Of a stretch of 64,000 nucleotides of DNA, positions 11,406 through 22,350 are shown in pieces. The notes beneath the pieces were generated by a model. The model was not told where the DNA came from, searched no databases, and was given only the letters and a program-made list of their open reading frames with translations. Numbering within the stretch: position 1 is the stretch's first letter; every line of letters begins with the position of its first letter. The stretch covers positions 375,513,018 through 375,577,017 of the forward strand of contig NC_081407.1 in assembly GCF_030272615.1 (NCBI RefSeq). Direction: 5' to 3'. Source of the DNA: Cryptomeria japonica (taxonomy: Eukaryota; Streptophyta; Pinopsida; Cupressales; Cupressaceae). Position numbers and translations under genes: made by a program.

Positions 11406-12559
11406 TCAAGTTGTTTCAATGAGTTGCATTAAGTCTTCAAATCAAAGATAGGGTGTGAAAGTACTTTTGTAATAAATCTCGGCCTCCATCATGACTGATG
11501 AACTCAGCTTTTCAACTCTCTTGTGTATTCGGTCTATAGAGAATTTTGTGCTTACTCAGCTCTTGCAATGCTCCTGGGATCTCAATTTTGAACAAGTTCT
11601 TTCTTCAAGTTTGACTTGAGAGTAGAGTTAGAGAGAATAAGTTTAAATGCATTTGTCCAAGTATATAAATTTTCCCCAAATTTGACTTAATGCCAAGTTG
11701 AGGCCAAAACTTATGTTTCATTCTTAAAAATTTGTTCATTCCTTGGAGTCCATCCTAAGCCGAGTTTGGACTCTTTTCAAATGTTTTCTTGCTGACCTTG
11801 GCATCTCATCATTTCTCGGGCATATTGGTGCCGAAAAGATAAATTCCAAACATGTCTTCTCTCCCTAATTTTGATGTAAGGCTAAGTTTGGGCTTTAAAT
11901 GTTCATTTGTTTGGTGAACTACATGATTCTACAAGTCCTCATTTAAGCTAAATTTGTACGCATTTCAAACATACTTGATTCAACCATTTGATTTCCCGAG
12001 ATCATTAATAATTCCTCTCTCTCGTGATCTTCACTATTATCTTTTAAGACTCATTTCCAACTTTACATAACTCGCCATGTTTTCATCAGACATTAATGGC
12101 CCCTAATGGATTTATCTAGGCTTATACATCCTCGAACCAGTGATAGACCCGAGTTTTTCTCCTTTTGGAATGTGACACCTCACGATGGATCCTAATGTGA
12201 CATACAAGGACTGACACATTTTTATGAATAAAAGGAATTTTTTATTTCTAAGTTTTTATCATGTGTATGACACATTTTATGAATAAAAGAGATTTGTTTT
12301 GTTTCTATTTAATTATATTTAGTGAAGTTATTATTTCATTAATTAGTGTTGTTTGTACGTCACAACTCTAGAAGCTACTAGCATACTTATCTTTAAAAAT
12401 ATCTATATAAAAGACATCAAGATTTTCGAGATGTGCAATTTTAACTAGATTTGTAAAATAAATAAAATATAAGCACCTTGACAATAATCTCTCTTTGTAT
12501 CTTTATATATAATCTCGCATATATTAAAAAGTATACAATTAATAAGAATCTGTACGTGA
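11406..12559. other. No gene recognised
   Basis: AT-rich. Around 12210-12295 a short unit (GACACATTTTTATGAATAAAA and GACACATTTTATGAATAAAA) occurs twice, 55 bases apart. Nothing coding was supported. Confidence 0.4.
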
Positions 12560-12775
12560 TAGTCACGCTAATTGACATAGAGCTCCTGTGACTCCTAACA
12601 AACTAGATAAGCATGTCATGCTACTCCCTACGCTGTAAATTATTCATTTATATATATAGCAAGCAAACTTGAGCAAGCAGCGTGGATCTCAGTCATATAT
12701 ATAGCCACACAACGTCGCCCTGGAGAGCAAAATGGCAGATAGAAGCGGCACCAGGCTTTACCCTTCAACGACCCG
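12560..12775 (-). pseudogene. BURP gene fragment: C-terminus and 3' flank
   Basis: Minus-strand match to the last codons and 3' flank of the BURP pseudogene at 4.07-4.25 kb. One frame reads KPGAASICHFALQGDVVWL and then a stop, which is the family's usual end (KPGT..VCHFLPQDHVVWV). Here the final Cys-His pair, lost in the 4.2-kb copy, is still CH. The shared 3' flank includes the CATGCTACTCCCTACGCTG block. Nothing upstream of the last ~25 codons is present, so this is a truncated duplicate. Confidence 0.75.
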
Positions 12776-13039
12776 GCTTAACGAGTACACTCGAAGCGTT
12801 GACTGCAACGCTTAGGTGGCTCGTGTGGGGTGCATTCCGTCCGTTCTCTTCACCGGCACCCGTTTCCGTTTTCCTCAGCGGCCCTATTAACTGTTGCAGT
12901 CAGTAGTTAACTGCCCAGTTCACGCCTATAATCCAAAACGAATTCAAAATCGCTCCCGCGCTGCGTAAGTTTGGTACGTGGTAGTAAAGAGTTCAATCAC
13001 ATAAGAGAGATAGAGAGAGAAAGCCTCTCATGGAATTTT

Positions 13040-14560
13040 GTCATCGCAGCCAAGGAAGCCATTTGAAATGCTCTGATAGGACATACATGCAAAATGTGGA
13101 AGCACAGACAAGGGACATGAACCAGTTTGATTGAATGCCTCAAAGAAATATGGTCTTATGGAATGCCATATTCCTGGATAATACGCAAAATAGAGTTTTG
13201 AAAAGGCTTCAGGAACTTGCAAGCGTATCCAATTGGCAGATGTAAAACCGGAATCCGCAACCTTTGCCAGTAGTCTCCCTGCCTGTGCCGAAATGGGAGC
13301 TTTGGAACAGGGTATGGATTCTGTCAAATGGTAAAGGACAGAGGAATTCTGCCAGATGCTGTAGTTGCAACTGACCTAGTAGACATATATGCATAATGTG
13401 GAAGCATGACAGGGGGTGGTAATTGTTTAAAAAAATGCCTCCAAAAAAATTGATCTCATGGAATGCTATGATTGCGGGATACACACAAAATGGATTTGTG
13501 ACAAAATACCTCCAAACAACGTGGTCTCATGGAATGTGCCATGATTGCAGGACATGCACAAAATGGATTTTTGACAAGGCTATAAAATCTTTCAAACAAA
13601 ATGATTGGCAGCATACTCCCCACCTGTGCCAATATGGTAGCTTAAGAACATGGCATAGACATCCCACCAAAGCTCCACGGAAGGGAGGGTTTTCTCAGAT
13701 ATAATCGTTGGAAACGCAACACTGATTGACATGTATGAAAAATGTGGAAGTATAAACATGGCACAAAAATGTGGTCTCATGTAATGCAATGCTTGTGGGA
13801 TATGCACAAATGAATTTTGCAAGAATGCTCTTAACTTTGTTTGTGTTATATGTGCATGCAGCCATGCAGGTTAAGTGTATGTGGGCTGTATATATTTCAA
13901 TCACACTGTAAGCCTTTTTGCATTACACTCGATTATTATGTGTAGATGGTTGACCTACTTGCTCATATCTATCTCGAGAACACCTTAAACTTTTATCATT
14001 AAGATGTGAGTTGTGTGGATATGTTTTCATGCTGCCTGCAAATAACACATGAATACAGGCTCTAAAAGAAATGTGACTTATGTTCTTCTTTCAAACATCT
14101 ATGTTGAAGTGGGCATTTGATGAGCAACTGGCGAGAAGATTTATGGAAGATAAGGAATCAAAAAATTCTCCGAATGTAGTTAGATAGAAGGTCATAAAAT
14201 GGTACATTCTTGTGTAGGAGATAGGTTACATCCATAAACATAGTAGATCTATGTTTAAAGTTGGAGAAATCGGTTTGGGAGATGAAAGCAACAAGGTCTC
14301 TTTTAGATGCAAGGTATTTACTTAGTTGTGTGAAAAAGGAAAAAAATCATTATTTGTCTATCATCATAGTGAAAAGTTGACAATTGCTTTTGGTTTTCCA
14401 AACATGCCCCTCTAAAATAACTATTATAGTTGTTAAGAGCCTTTGAGTATGTTTTGATTGCCACACTACAATGAGATTTATCTCAAATGTTGTTGCGATT
14501 CCTACCTATAATGATTAGTTCTGTTGACTTCATGAAGATGAAATGAACTCACTTGCACAC
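13040..14560 (+). pseudogene. PLS-class pentatricopeptide-repeat protein with DYW domain, decayed
   Basis: Family signatures follow one another in the right order on the plus strand. PPR motifs: an MQNVEAQ-type helix near 13090; ESATFASSLPACAEMGALEQ at ~13250; MPPKKLISWNAMIAGYTQNG at 13436-13495; a repeat of it at ~13510. CSHAG comes at ~13855, then MVDLLAHIYLEN at ~13947 (E motif), IEGHKMVHS..GDRLHP near 14190-14235 (E+), HHSEKLTIAFGF at ~14365 and VCFDCHTTMRFIS at ~14457 (DYW domain, including the HSE and CxxCH zinc motifs). Such proteins act in mitochondria or chloroplasts, and DYW members carry out C-to-U RNA editing. Many frame changes and stops interrupt it, and it has no start or organelle targeting region. 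Intronless, as usual for the family. Clearly a dead copy. Confidence 0.85.
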
Positions 14561-15033
14561 ACATTTTTCATGGATTACTCCAAGGCCTTATTAAATCATA
14601 AGGATTAATTTCTTGTATGAAGTAATTTTTAAAAGCTTTAATTATGATAAACCTTAAATAAATAAGTTCTTATGTTTGTTTAATTATCATAGAATGTTTA
14701 GGAACATTCTCTATGCCTTACAATACCATCTCTAATTTTAGATAAAATTAACGAACCTCTCCATCAATGTTTATCCTATTGAGCCTTTACCATGCATATC
14801 ATTCTTAGTATAAGGACTCTAGTGTGCTTATAATTCTCTTTTAGTTTGAGTTTGTTTCCTATAGAGTCCCTATTTGATATTTGACAAAAGACTTATATTT
14901 TGGACCCCTATAGTTGCTATATGATATTTGTGTCTTGCCCCATTTAAGTGATATCAGTGTCTATATTAGTAAGTGTAAATTTATCCAAATATAGTGCTTT
15001 CTTTCTTAATACACCCATTTTTTGGCCACCAAC
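14561..15033. other. No gene recognised
   Basis: AT-rich spacer between the PPR relic and the left end of the 15-kb transposon. No supported feature. Confidence 0.4.
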
Positions 15034-15106
15034 TATGGGCGTGTGCACAAAGATGGTGGTCAGAAAAGTGGACACCACCCAAAAAAAACTTGGAAAAACA
15101 AGCAGT

Positions 15107-15240
15107 GCGTATGCGGTTTTAAAATTTCAAATTCCCGCGTATGCGCTTAGGTTTGTTCTTCCCGAGCCTAGAAAAGGTAGCGCGTATGCGCTAATAATCC
15201 AAATAAAACCATGTACGCGGTGCCTGGTAAAAAAAGCTGG
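15107..15240. repeat. Subterminal motif array (GCGTATGCG)
   Basis: Three to four copies of a short GC-rich core in an otherwise AT-rich region: GCGTATGCGG at ~15107, CGCGTATGCGC at ~15137, GCGCGTATGCGC at ~15179, and a weaker TGTACGCGG at ~15211. Repeated short motifs just inside a transposon end usually serve as transposase binding sites; that role is inferred here. Confidence 0.6.
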
Positions 15241-15335
15241 GTCTCATTTACCCATAAATCGTATTTTTAACTTCGTTTTTTCCCCGTTTTCTCACCTAAA
15301 CTGCGAACGGGGGTGCTAGATTTGTCCTCCAGGCT

Positions 15336-17961
15336 ATGGATCAAGGTTAGTTTTTGTTTATTTTTGTCTTTCTTTCCGGTTTATGCAATTTGTTTTACAT
15401 TTTGAATTTAATTTCGTTAATTTTGATTAGGTTTTTTCATTTTTTGTTTCAAAAACCAGATTCTTCTAATCCAGAACATGAACAACCAAATGAACCTCTT
15501 GAAAACCCTCAAGAACAACCAAATGCACCTCCTAAAAACACACAAGAACAACCCCCAATTCCTCCTTTTGACCGCACAGTCGAAAGACATGAAGAATTAA
15601 TTAATCAGTTAGGACAAAATACGTCTAAAATCAATAGACTGATTGTAAAATTGAAAACATATGAACTTGACCATCATCAATCCCTCGCCACTAGCCTAGA
15701 AACATTAGCTAGTGGTGCCATAGCCGTTTCCACAGAAATTACCAAATGGGGAAGCTTTAGGGATAGGTGTCGTCAATTCTATGCCAATGGGCTATCATAC
15801 GATGGAGTAAAAAACAAAAATATTTCTAAACAACAAATATGTGCCCTTTTTGTTGATCCCAAAATTGGTCATTCATTGCCTCTTAATGCAAAGAGGTTTC
15901 CCATACATTGGTGTACCAATGCGTAGATGAATAATCTTTTTTGGCAGAGGTGGTGGATGGTCTTTGATGATCTACCTTGTAATAATTATGAGGTGCCATT
16001 ATATTTTTTGAGAAAAATATATTATGAGTTTGTGCTCAATGTGTGACCAAACTATTTTGACATGAGAGAGTTTCATGGTAGAGGTGGTGGCTCTGCCCAA
16101 GATAGACCTAGAGCCTGTAGGCGATTAGCCGCGGAGAGTCGCCACCCCCTAGCGCCCAAACCCAAGGTGCATCAGGTTGTCCCATTAGAGCTGAAAGAGT
16201 CGATGGAACTACAAACTCTTCAGGCAGCCACATCATCGACTGGTGCCATCATCCAACATGGGATGTCATTAGCACACCCTATTGTATTGGATGATGAGCC
16301 GTTAGAGGGCGACAAAGAGCCCATTGAGCATATGTGTGTCAGTTGCTCGGGGATATGCTCTGGGATAGATGATGCAGCTGGTGCAGATGGATACTCATAT
16401 CATCTCCGCATGATTTGTGGTTGTAGATGTTAGGCTCACATGGTTGAGGCTGTCGCGCTGACAGATGAGTTGATGGACATGGTGTTTGCCCATGAGCCAC
16501 AGACATAGGTGTGTTGATTTGAATTCATAACATTTTATTTATCAGTCATTTTAAATTTGTAATTACATAAATGAATTTTTATTTATACATCGATTTAAAT
16601 TGAGACGAATAATATGCATTTCAGGATGCAGCAGCGGTATCCCATACACCTCCCCCAGTTACCATAGCTGCAACTTTGATGCCTGAGGTATAAGTTTTGT
16701 AACATGTTAAAATAGAATAGTACACTTTGAATTCAAAAAAATACAAGATATACTAACTATCTTTAATGCTTGGTCCAATTTTTGGTTTGTAGGTGTTGAC
16801 AGGGGACGAAATGTCCCGGATTGATGACATCACGCTCTCAGCGATCGATTTTGGCCTACAAGGCTATATGGTATCATATTTTGTACAACTCTTTTTATGT
16901 ATTGTTTTGATGGAATATGCAAGTCATTTCATTTTAGAATTTTAAAATTATGTTTAATCTATTATTTGTACTAATATCTCATGTTAATTTTGTGTTTTTA
17001 GGGTACCCCCTCCGCGTCTAGGGCTCGTCCTAAGAAAAAGAATTCCTCGAAGATGCCAAAACATATGAAGAAGGTAATTGAACACATTTTTAGTTGTACA
17101 ATTGTTTGAAAATGTTGAAATCAAGTATTAGTTGGGGTTTGTAGATTGATTAGTTTTTTTTTGTCTATTTTACATGTACAATGACCATTGTGCTTTGTGG
17201 ATATGTTGAATGCACCTGATTCGCCCACGGATCAAGAGAGGGCAGAGGTATGTATCTCTACTTTATTTTCTTGATTTCATGATTATATGCATGCGTACAT
17301 GTGAACTTGTGATATATTATAATCTTATAATTTTTTCATACAGGAAATATCCATACCTATTTCGTCAATGGCGAACCCTCCTCCTTGCAGTGGAGAAGCA
17401 TCTCAGGATCCGGTACACTTTTGTTTGATATGTAAAATTATTTGTTTTCAACCTTCAATGCTTATCATTATATTAATTGTATTTAATCTTTGTAAATTTT
17501 TTGTATAGGTAATAGCGACAGTTTCTACATCGATGGTGAGCCATCCTCAGTCCTTTGGAGAAGCATCTCAGGCACAGGTACGTCATTGTTCTCTATATTA
17601 TAGCTTTTAAGTGTTTTTGATATATTTATGTTAGTGCATTGTATTAATTATACATTTAATCTACAATAGACTCCTTCGCAGTACGACCATAACGTGGATC
17701 CATTTAAGTATGTCTTCAAGAAAACTCCTAAGAGTGACAAGGAGAGGAGAGTGAAGACATTAGCTCCTGGATCAGCTGATGAGGTAATCTACATTTCAAT
17801 TGCAAAGGAATTAAAGTTAAATGCATAGTTATGTTGTTAATCGTGAACTATTTTCTAGAAAAGAATTCTAACTTGGCTTTTGAATTGTGGTTTTGCAGCC
17901 ATCTACAGAGCCGCATACTGCACCGAAGAGGCTTGATTTTGAAGATCCGCCACAAGTTTAG
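15336..17961 (+). CDS. Ten-exon transposon-borne gene of unknown function (decayed)
   Basis: Exons, from consistent GT-AG borders: 15336-15345 (MDQ), 15460-16508, 16625-16687, 16793-16870, 17002-17073, 17200-17247 (acceptor AG not seen), 17344-17412, 17509-17577, 17670-17783 and 17899-17961, which ends ...DFEDPPQV and a stop. Intron 1 is phase 1; all later introns are phase 0 and every internal exon from 3 on is a multiple of three (63, 78, 72, 48, 69, 69, 114). Exon 2 starts with a Pro/Glu/Gln-rich stretch (EQPNEPLENPQEQ) and then a helical segment. Exon 5 is basic (RPKKKNSSKMPKHMKK), like a nuclear signal. Exons 7 and 8 are a duplicated pair, both 23 codons with GEASQ near the end. Exon 2 holds stops at 15924-15926, in the codon after VLNV near 16043, at ~16431 and at 16506-16508, so this copy is probably inactive. 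No known domain recognised. AATAAA at 18129-18134 may be its polyadenylation signal. Confidence 0.6.
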
Positions 17962-18139
17962 GATCATATAGTGTTAGTTTTGGTTATAGAATGACCAATA
18001 CATGTAGATATATTCTACATTTTTATTGTATATCGATTTAGACATGGCATATGCCACATTTTTGTAATACTTGTATTGACTTGGCAGACATGCCTTTTTT
18101 TATATATATAAATATCGATATTCGATCCAATAAATGTGT

Positions 18140-18430
18140 TATGAGTTCATTATTTTGTATTCATTGTATTTTGTGGTTGTCCTTTTATAAATTTAAATGA
18201 ATATTTGCATATGTAATCAACAATATGAATATAAACACTAAAAATATATGATATAAAACATTGCAATCGTGGAATATGATTTGATAAAATTTTTAAAATG
18301 TTGAATTAACCCTACAAAATTCCTTGTATTCAGTTCATTATTGTGTATTCGCTATATTTGGTGGTTGCCCTTTTATAAATTTAAATGAATATTTGCGTAT
18401 GTAATTATGAATATGAATATAAACAACAAA
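18140..18430. repeat. 188-bp direct duplication
   Basis: A block with TTCATTATT(T/G)TGTATTC, GGTTG(T/C)CCTTTTATAAATT and AATGAATATTTGC occurs at about 18147-18238 and again at 18335-18427. It lies between the end of the ten-exon gene and the 359-bp array. Confidence 0.8.
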
Positions 18431-18502
18431 AATCGACAATATGAATATAAACAACAATGTGTTTGGTGCAAGAGCACCCTCACGCTCGTAATCGTCAAAT
18501 TT

Positions 18503-19701
18503 TGTTCGTCGTGTACACAAACTGATGCCATGAGCACATTTGAGTGGCCAGGTTTATGCTAGGCATACCCCTGTCATGCATCCCAAAGCACCAGAACGTC
18601 GAGAGTCATACCCTATCGGTGCGATCTCTCAAGTGCCCTAAGTCCAAAAAATTGTCAAAATTTGAAGGAGTGTTTCTTCCAATCCACAATACATACAATT
18701 GATCTGTTTGATCCTGTGGGGTCGCATGAGGCTCCTCTATAATGACCTATCTCGGTTTTTGACGACTCAGAGCCATTTTCAATTAGTAGCATTTTTTCAC
18801 CTGCTCCAAAAACCGTCAGTTGCTTGCAAGGAAAAGTTGCAAGATTGGCTAGAATTGATTTTTTTCATCGTGCACACAAACTGATGTCGCAAGCGCATCT
18901 GGGTGGGCACATTTATGCTAGGCATGCCCCTATTGTGCATCCCAAAGCACCAGAACGTCGAGAGTCATACCCTACTGGTGCGATCTCTTAAGTGCCCCGA
19001 GTCCAAAATAATGTCAAAATTTGACAGACTGTTTCTTCCAATCCACGACACATACTGTTGATCTGTTTGATCCTATGGGGTTGAGCGAGGCTCCTCTACA
19101 ATGGCCTATCTCATTTTTTGACGACTCAGAGCCATTTTCAATTAGTAGCATTTTTTCGCCTGCTCCAAAAACTGTTAGTTGCTTGCAAGGAAAAGTTGCA
19201 AGATTGGCTAGAATTGATTATGTTCGTCATATGCACAAACCGACATCGTGAGAACATCTGGGTGGGTAGGTTTACACTAGGCATGCCCTTGTCATGCATC
19301 CCAAAGCACCAGAACATCAATAGTCATACCCTACCGGTGCGAACTCTTAAGTGCCATGAGTCCAAAAAATTATCAAAATTTGATGGACTGTTTCTTCCAA
19401 TCCATGACACATACGGTTGATCTATTTGATCCTATGGGGTCGTGTGAGACTCCTCTACAATGGCCTATCTCGGTTTTTGATGACTCGGATCCATTTTCAA
19501 TTTGTAGCATTTTTTCGCCTGCTCCAAAAACCGTTAGTTGCTTGCAAGGAAAAGTTGCAAGATTGGCTAGAATTGATTTGGTTCGTCGTATGTACAAACA
19601 GACATCGCGAGCGCGTTTGGGTGGTTAGGTTTACGCTAGACATGCCCCTGTTGTGCATCCCAAAGCACCAAAACTTTGAGAGTCATACCCTACCGACGCA
19701 A
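18503..19701. repeat. 359-bp tandem array, about 3.3 units
   Basis: The landmark CCCAAAGCACCA(G/A)AAC starts at 18582, 18941, 19300 and 19659, giving a spacing of exactly 359 each time. Units are about 90 percent identical by eye. Each has an open stretch of roughly 95 codons containing SEPFSISSIFSPAPKTVSC and LQGKVARLARID. The unit length is 3n+2, so the frame rotates from unit to unit and the array cannot encode one repeat protein. Possibly an amplified former exon. It lies between the two convergent genes of the transposon. Confidence 0.85.
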
Positions 19702-19979
19702 TGTAGAAGTTGCTTGACAACTTTTTTGATAATTTTTTTGACAACAATGACAATTTTTGCTCAAATTGTGTCTAGTCTCAATCTATGACCCCTATGACCC
19801 GATAATGACTCAAATAATTATCCATGATTATACAAGAATCAAGAATGCTCATGATTGACTAGGGACACATCACATATACTCAAAACATAGTCACAAAACA
19901 TTGACACACAAAATAGTCACAAAACATTGTCACATATTATGCAAAAATCAGCTTCTAAATATGGTCAAATCAGCTCTTG

Positions 19980-20200
19980 GCTATTTGATTATACAAAAAG
20001 TTATCTTACAAATCATCTCATGGACTTTTATACAAAATTTGGCATTACAATATTTGCAATTCAGCTCATCGCCATTTTAATATACAAATCATCTCATGGG
20101 CTTTTATACAAAATTTGGCATTACAATATGTGCAATTTAGCTCATCGCCATTTTAATATACAAAATTTGGCATGTACATATGTACAAATCAGCTCATTGC
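19980..20200. repeat. ~76-bp minisatellite
   Basis: TACAAAATTTGGCATTACAA occurs at about 20031 and 20107, and a partial copy at ~20160. Each is followed by AATT(C/T)AGCTCATCGCCATTTTAA or similar. Non-coding, next to the transposase 3' end. Confidence 0.75.
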
Positions 20201-20339
20201 CACTTAAATATACAAAATTATGCCCCTAAACATGTAAAAATCAGCTCATGGGCATTTATATATACAAAAAACGAATATAGAACAATTCGTCGACGATTTA
20301 TACAAAATTCTCGAAATCATTCTACTCTGAACCATACAA

Positions 20340-21882
20340 TCAATCAAGTGAGCCTTCAAGATCGGCTCTAACCCGTATTGTGTCAAGTATTGCCTCGTGG
20401 TCAGATACACGAACTTTCCATAAAATCTTGTTATGAGGTCTACCACGATACTTCATCAAATGAATACTTGTTGCAACAACAAGGTTAGAGAAATGAAGAA
20501 TATGTCTGTGTGTTTCAAATTTCTCGAACAACCAAACATCATAATTCTTGATAGGGTATCTTCGAAGACATGTTCCTGTCACGACAACAGACCCTATTGG
20601 GTACTCAATACCCTCTCCGTCAATGATTGTGGTTGTCAATTTTCTTTTAGACTCAACACAACGACACAAATAGTAATATGTTCCTTCTTCATTGTTCTCT
20701 TCTGCAACAACTACATACACATGACCTGCATTTTATAAAGTGTTAATTAATACCAAAAATAAAGTATGATGTACAACAAAATAAACCAAAAAGAATACTT
20801 GCAAAAAAATTAACTCAAAAAATCACCTGAATCCACTAGGTCGGATACATGGTCAAAATCCACTGATGTCTCCATCTGGCTCAATTGTAGTGCTTTGGGA
20901 ATTTGATATGAATCAATGGGAACCAATGGTCTACAAGACCATTTGTCAACCCACTCTTCTGATTCACATTCTTTTCACACATGTTCCTGCACCATCGTGC
21001 TCTCCCTTACCATGTCCAGCCTCAGTGAAATTCCAAAAATATTGTACACCGCTTGTCACATGCATCCTTGTCAACCAATAAAACATCCTTGCATTCTTGA
21101 ATTGTGCGGTGCAATTTTCTGACCATATTAAGTGTCGGTTGTATCGTATGTTCCTTTCCCTTAAACTATCATAGAAAACTTTAAAGCATCCTTGTACAAA
21201 CTCCGATGAATGAGTACGATCATCACTTATGTAGAAGTGATACTCTCTTACAACCTTTCTATCCTCCTTTGTGCTATCGTTTGCATGCATGAATGCTATG
21301 TGTACAAAAATAGAAACTTGTGCAGAGTGATAATACATGGATTGCACTTCATTTTGAGGTTGTAGTGTATAATTTTCAGCAAAATCAATGATAGAAACAA
21401 TGGTGCCAAGAGGAAATGTGTCCTTACATAACTTGAATCGCTCATCTAACCATCGAGCTCTATGTGTATGCATTATGTACTCATAAATTAGTTTCTCTTG
21501 AAACATTTTCATAAATTGAGCTACACATATATCATTTTTCACTAGCTCACATCTCTTCAAATCTTTTCCATCTTTAACTCCATATGTGACTGTCTTGTAT
21601 TTTCCGAAACAAACTAGTTTCAGACCAATTTCATGTGTGCTCTCCAAATGTATGCATCTTGGTAAACGTTGCAAACCACCATATATAGCACAAGAACCAT
21701 CCAAACAAGGCATCTTATAATAAATGCAACCATCATGTCTATTACATAGCACACTTGAAATAAATTCTCTTGCCGGCTTAGGAGGTGCTTGTATATTACA
21801 TTCCTGCAAAACATCGTTAGTGTGCAAATTAGAACAAATATGACGAAAAATATCATAATGCATGGAAAATTCAATATGCATC
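20340..21882 (-). pseudogene. Transposase-like protein, unassigned DDE-type family
   Basis: Two exons: 21882-20827 and 20725-20340, with a GT-AG intron of 101 bp. The first visible exon starts after a TTGTTGCAG acceptor; earlier exons would lie in the microsatellites and are not seen. Blocks in order: CxxC-like Cys-rich N part (DGSCAIYGGLQ), then a long helical region with WLDERFKLCKD, then FAENYTLQPQNEVQSMYYHS, then EYHFYISDDRTHSSEF, then WSENCTAQFKNARMF, then GHGKGEHDGAGTCVKR. The Asp/Glu-bearing blocks look like the acidic residues of an RNase-H-fold transposase core. Blocks of this kind occur in uncharacterised eukaryotic transposon proteins, but I cannot name the superfamily. One frame change follows CVKR near 20965. 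The last exon encodes a 128-residue domain (VYVVVAEENNEEGTYYYLC...) of unknown fold. Confidence 0.6.
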
Positions 21883-21928
21883 CTGCAACAACATGTGGTG
21901 TGTACATGATTAATCTTAATATACATGT

Positions 21929-21930
21929 GC

Positions 21931-21977
<47 letters not shown>

Positions 21978-22260
21978 TTTCTATATATATGTGTCTGCAT
22001 ATACAGATATGTAAGTATATATTGCTCTGAACTACATATATGTATCTATTTATATATATACATATATATATGTATATATACTTATACATATACATATACA
22101 TATACATATATGTATGTATGTATGTATGTATGTAGGTATATGTGCATGTGTGTGTATGCATTTACAAAGAGATGCTCCTCTATCTATGTATGTCCATATC
22201 CACATATGTGGCTATATACTGTTTTTAACTACATATATCTCTATATACATAAATATGTTA
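21929..22260. repeat. GT and TA/CA microsatellite cluster, unit 1
   Basis: A (GT)n run at ~21940-21976 is followed by TATACATATACA and TATG runs. Landmarks such as AACTACATATAT recur at 22030 and 22228 and again in the second cluster at 23530-24270. Not coding, despite long Tyr/Ile frames. Confidence 0.85.
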
Positions 22261-22283
22261 CAATCGCCTTCATGTTCAATTGA

Positions 22284-22350
22284 CGGAGGAGGGTGGAGAA
22301 CCATTGGATGGGAATTGGGGTTCTACCGATTGAAGCGTCTTCACTGCCTT
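22284..22350. repeat. Direct repeat flanking microsatellites, copy 1
   Basis: Contains CGGAGGAGGGTGGAGAACCA, GGAATTGGGGTTCTACC and CTTCACTGC. It matches 24494-24560 and in both places follows a TA/CA microsatellite cluster, so cluster plus tail were duplicated together, about 2.2 kb apart. Confidence 0.85.

Larger units (their letters stand above)
15037..21900. mobile_element. DNA transposon of unassigned family, left end present, right end not found
   Basis: The left end begins GGGCGTGTGCACAAAGATGG and is preceded by TAT. The same terminal sequence forms both ends of the element at 38476-42856, so this is a transposon end. Inside lie subterminal near-palindromes (15107-15240), a ten-exon plus-strand gene (15336-17961), tandem arrays (18.1-20.2 kb), and a convergent transposase-like gene (20340-21882, minus). 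Two genes reading inward from opposite ends is a common layout for two-gene DNA transposons. The right terminal repeat is not visible before the microsatellites at 21.93 kb, so the right boundary is only approximate and may have been lost. The terminal GGG and TAT flank recall PIF/Harbinger-like and related superfamilies, but the transposase does not look like theirs to me. Confidence 0.65.

Noticed and set aside
15037-15060. CACTA-type transposon end
   Set aside because: The terminus starts GGG with a TAT flank and lacks the CACTA sequence typical of that superfamily.
18503-19701. Possible CRISPR-like repeat array
   Set aside because: Units are 359 bp, head-to-tail without unique spacers, in a plant nuclear context; an ordinary tandem array.
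20964-21882. Assignment of the transposase to hAT, Mutator, PIF/Harbinger or KDZ
   Set aside because: The conserved blocks seen do not match the signature strings I know for these groups; left unassigned.
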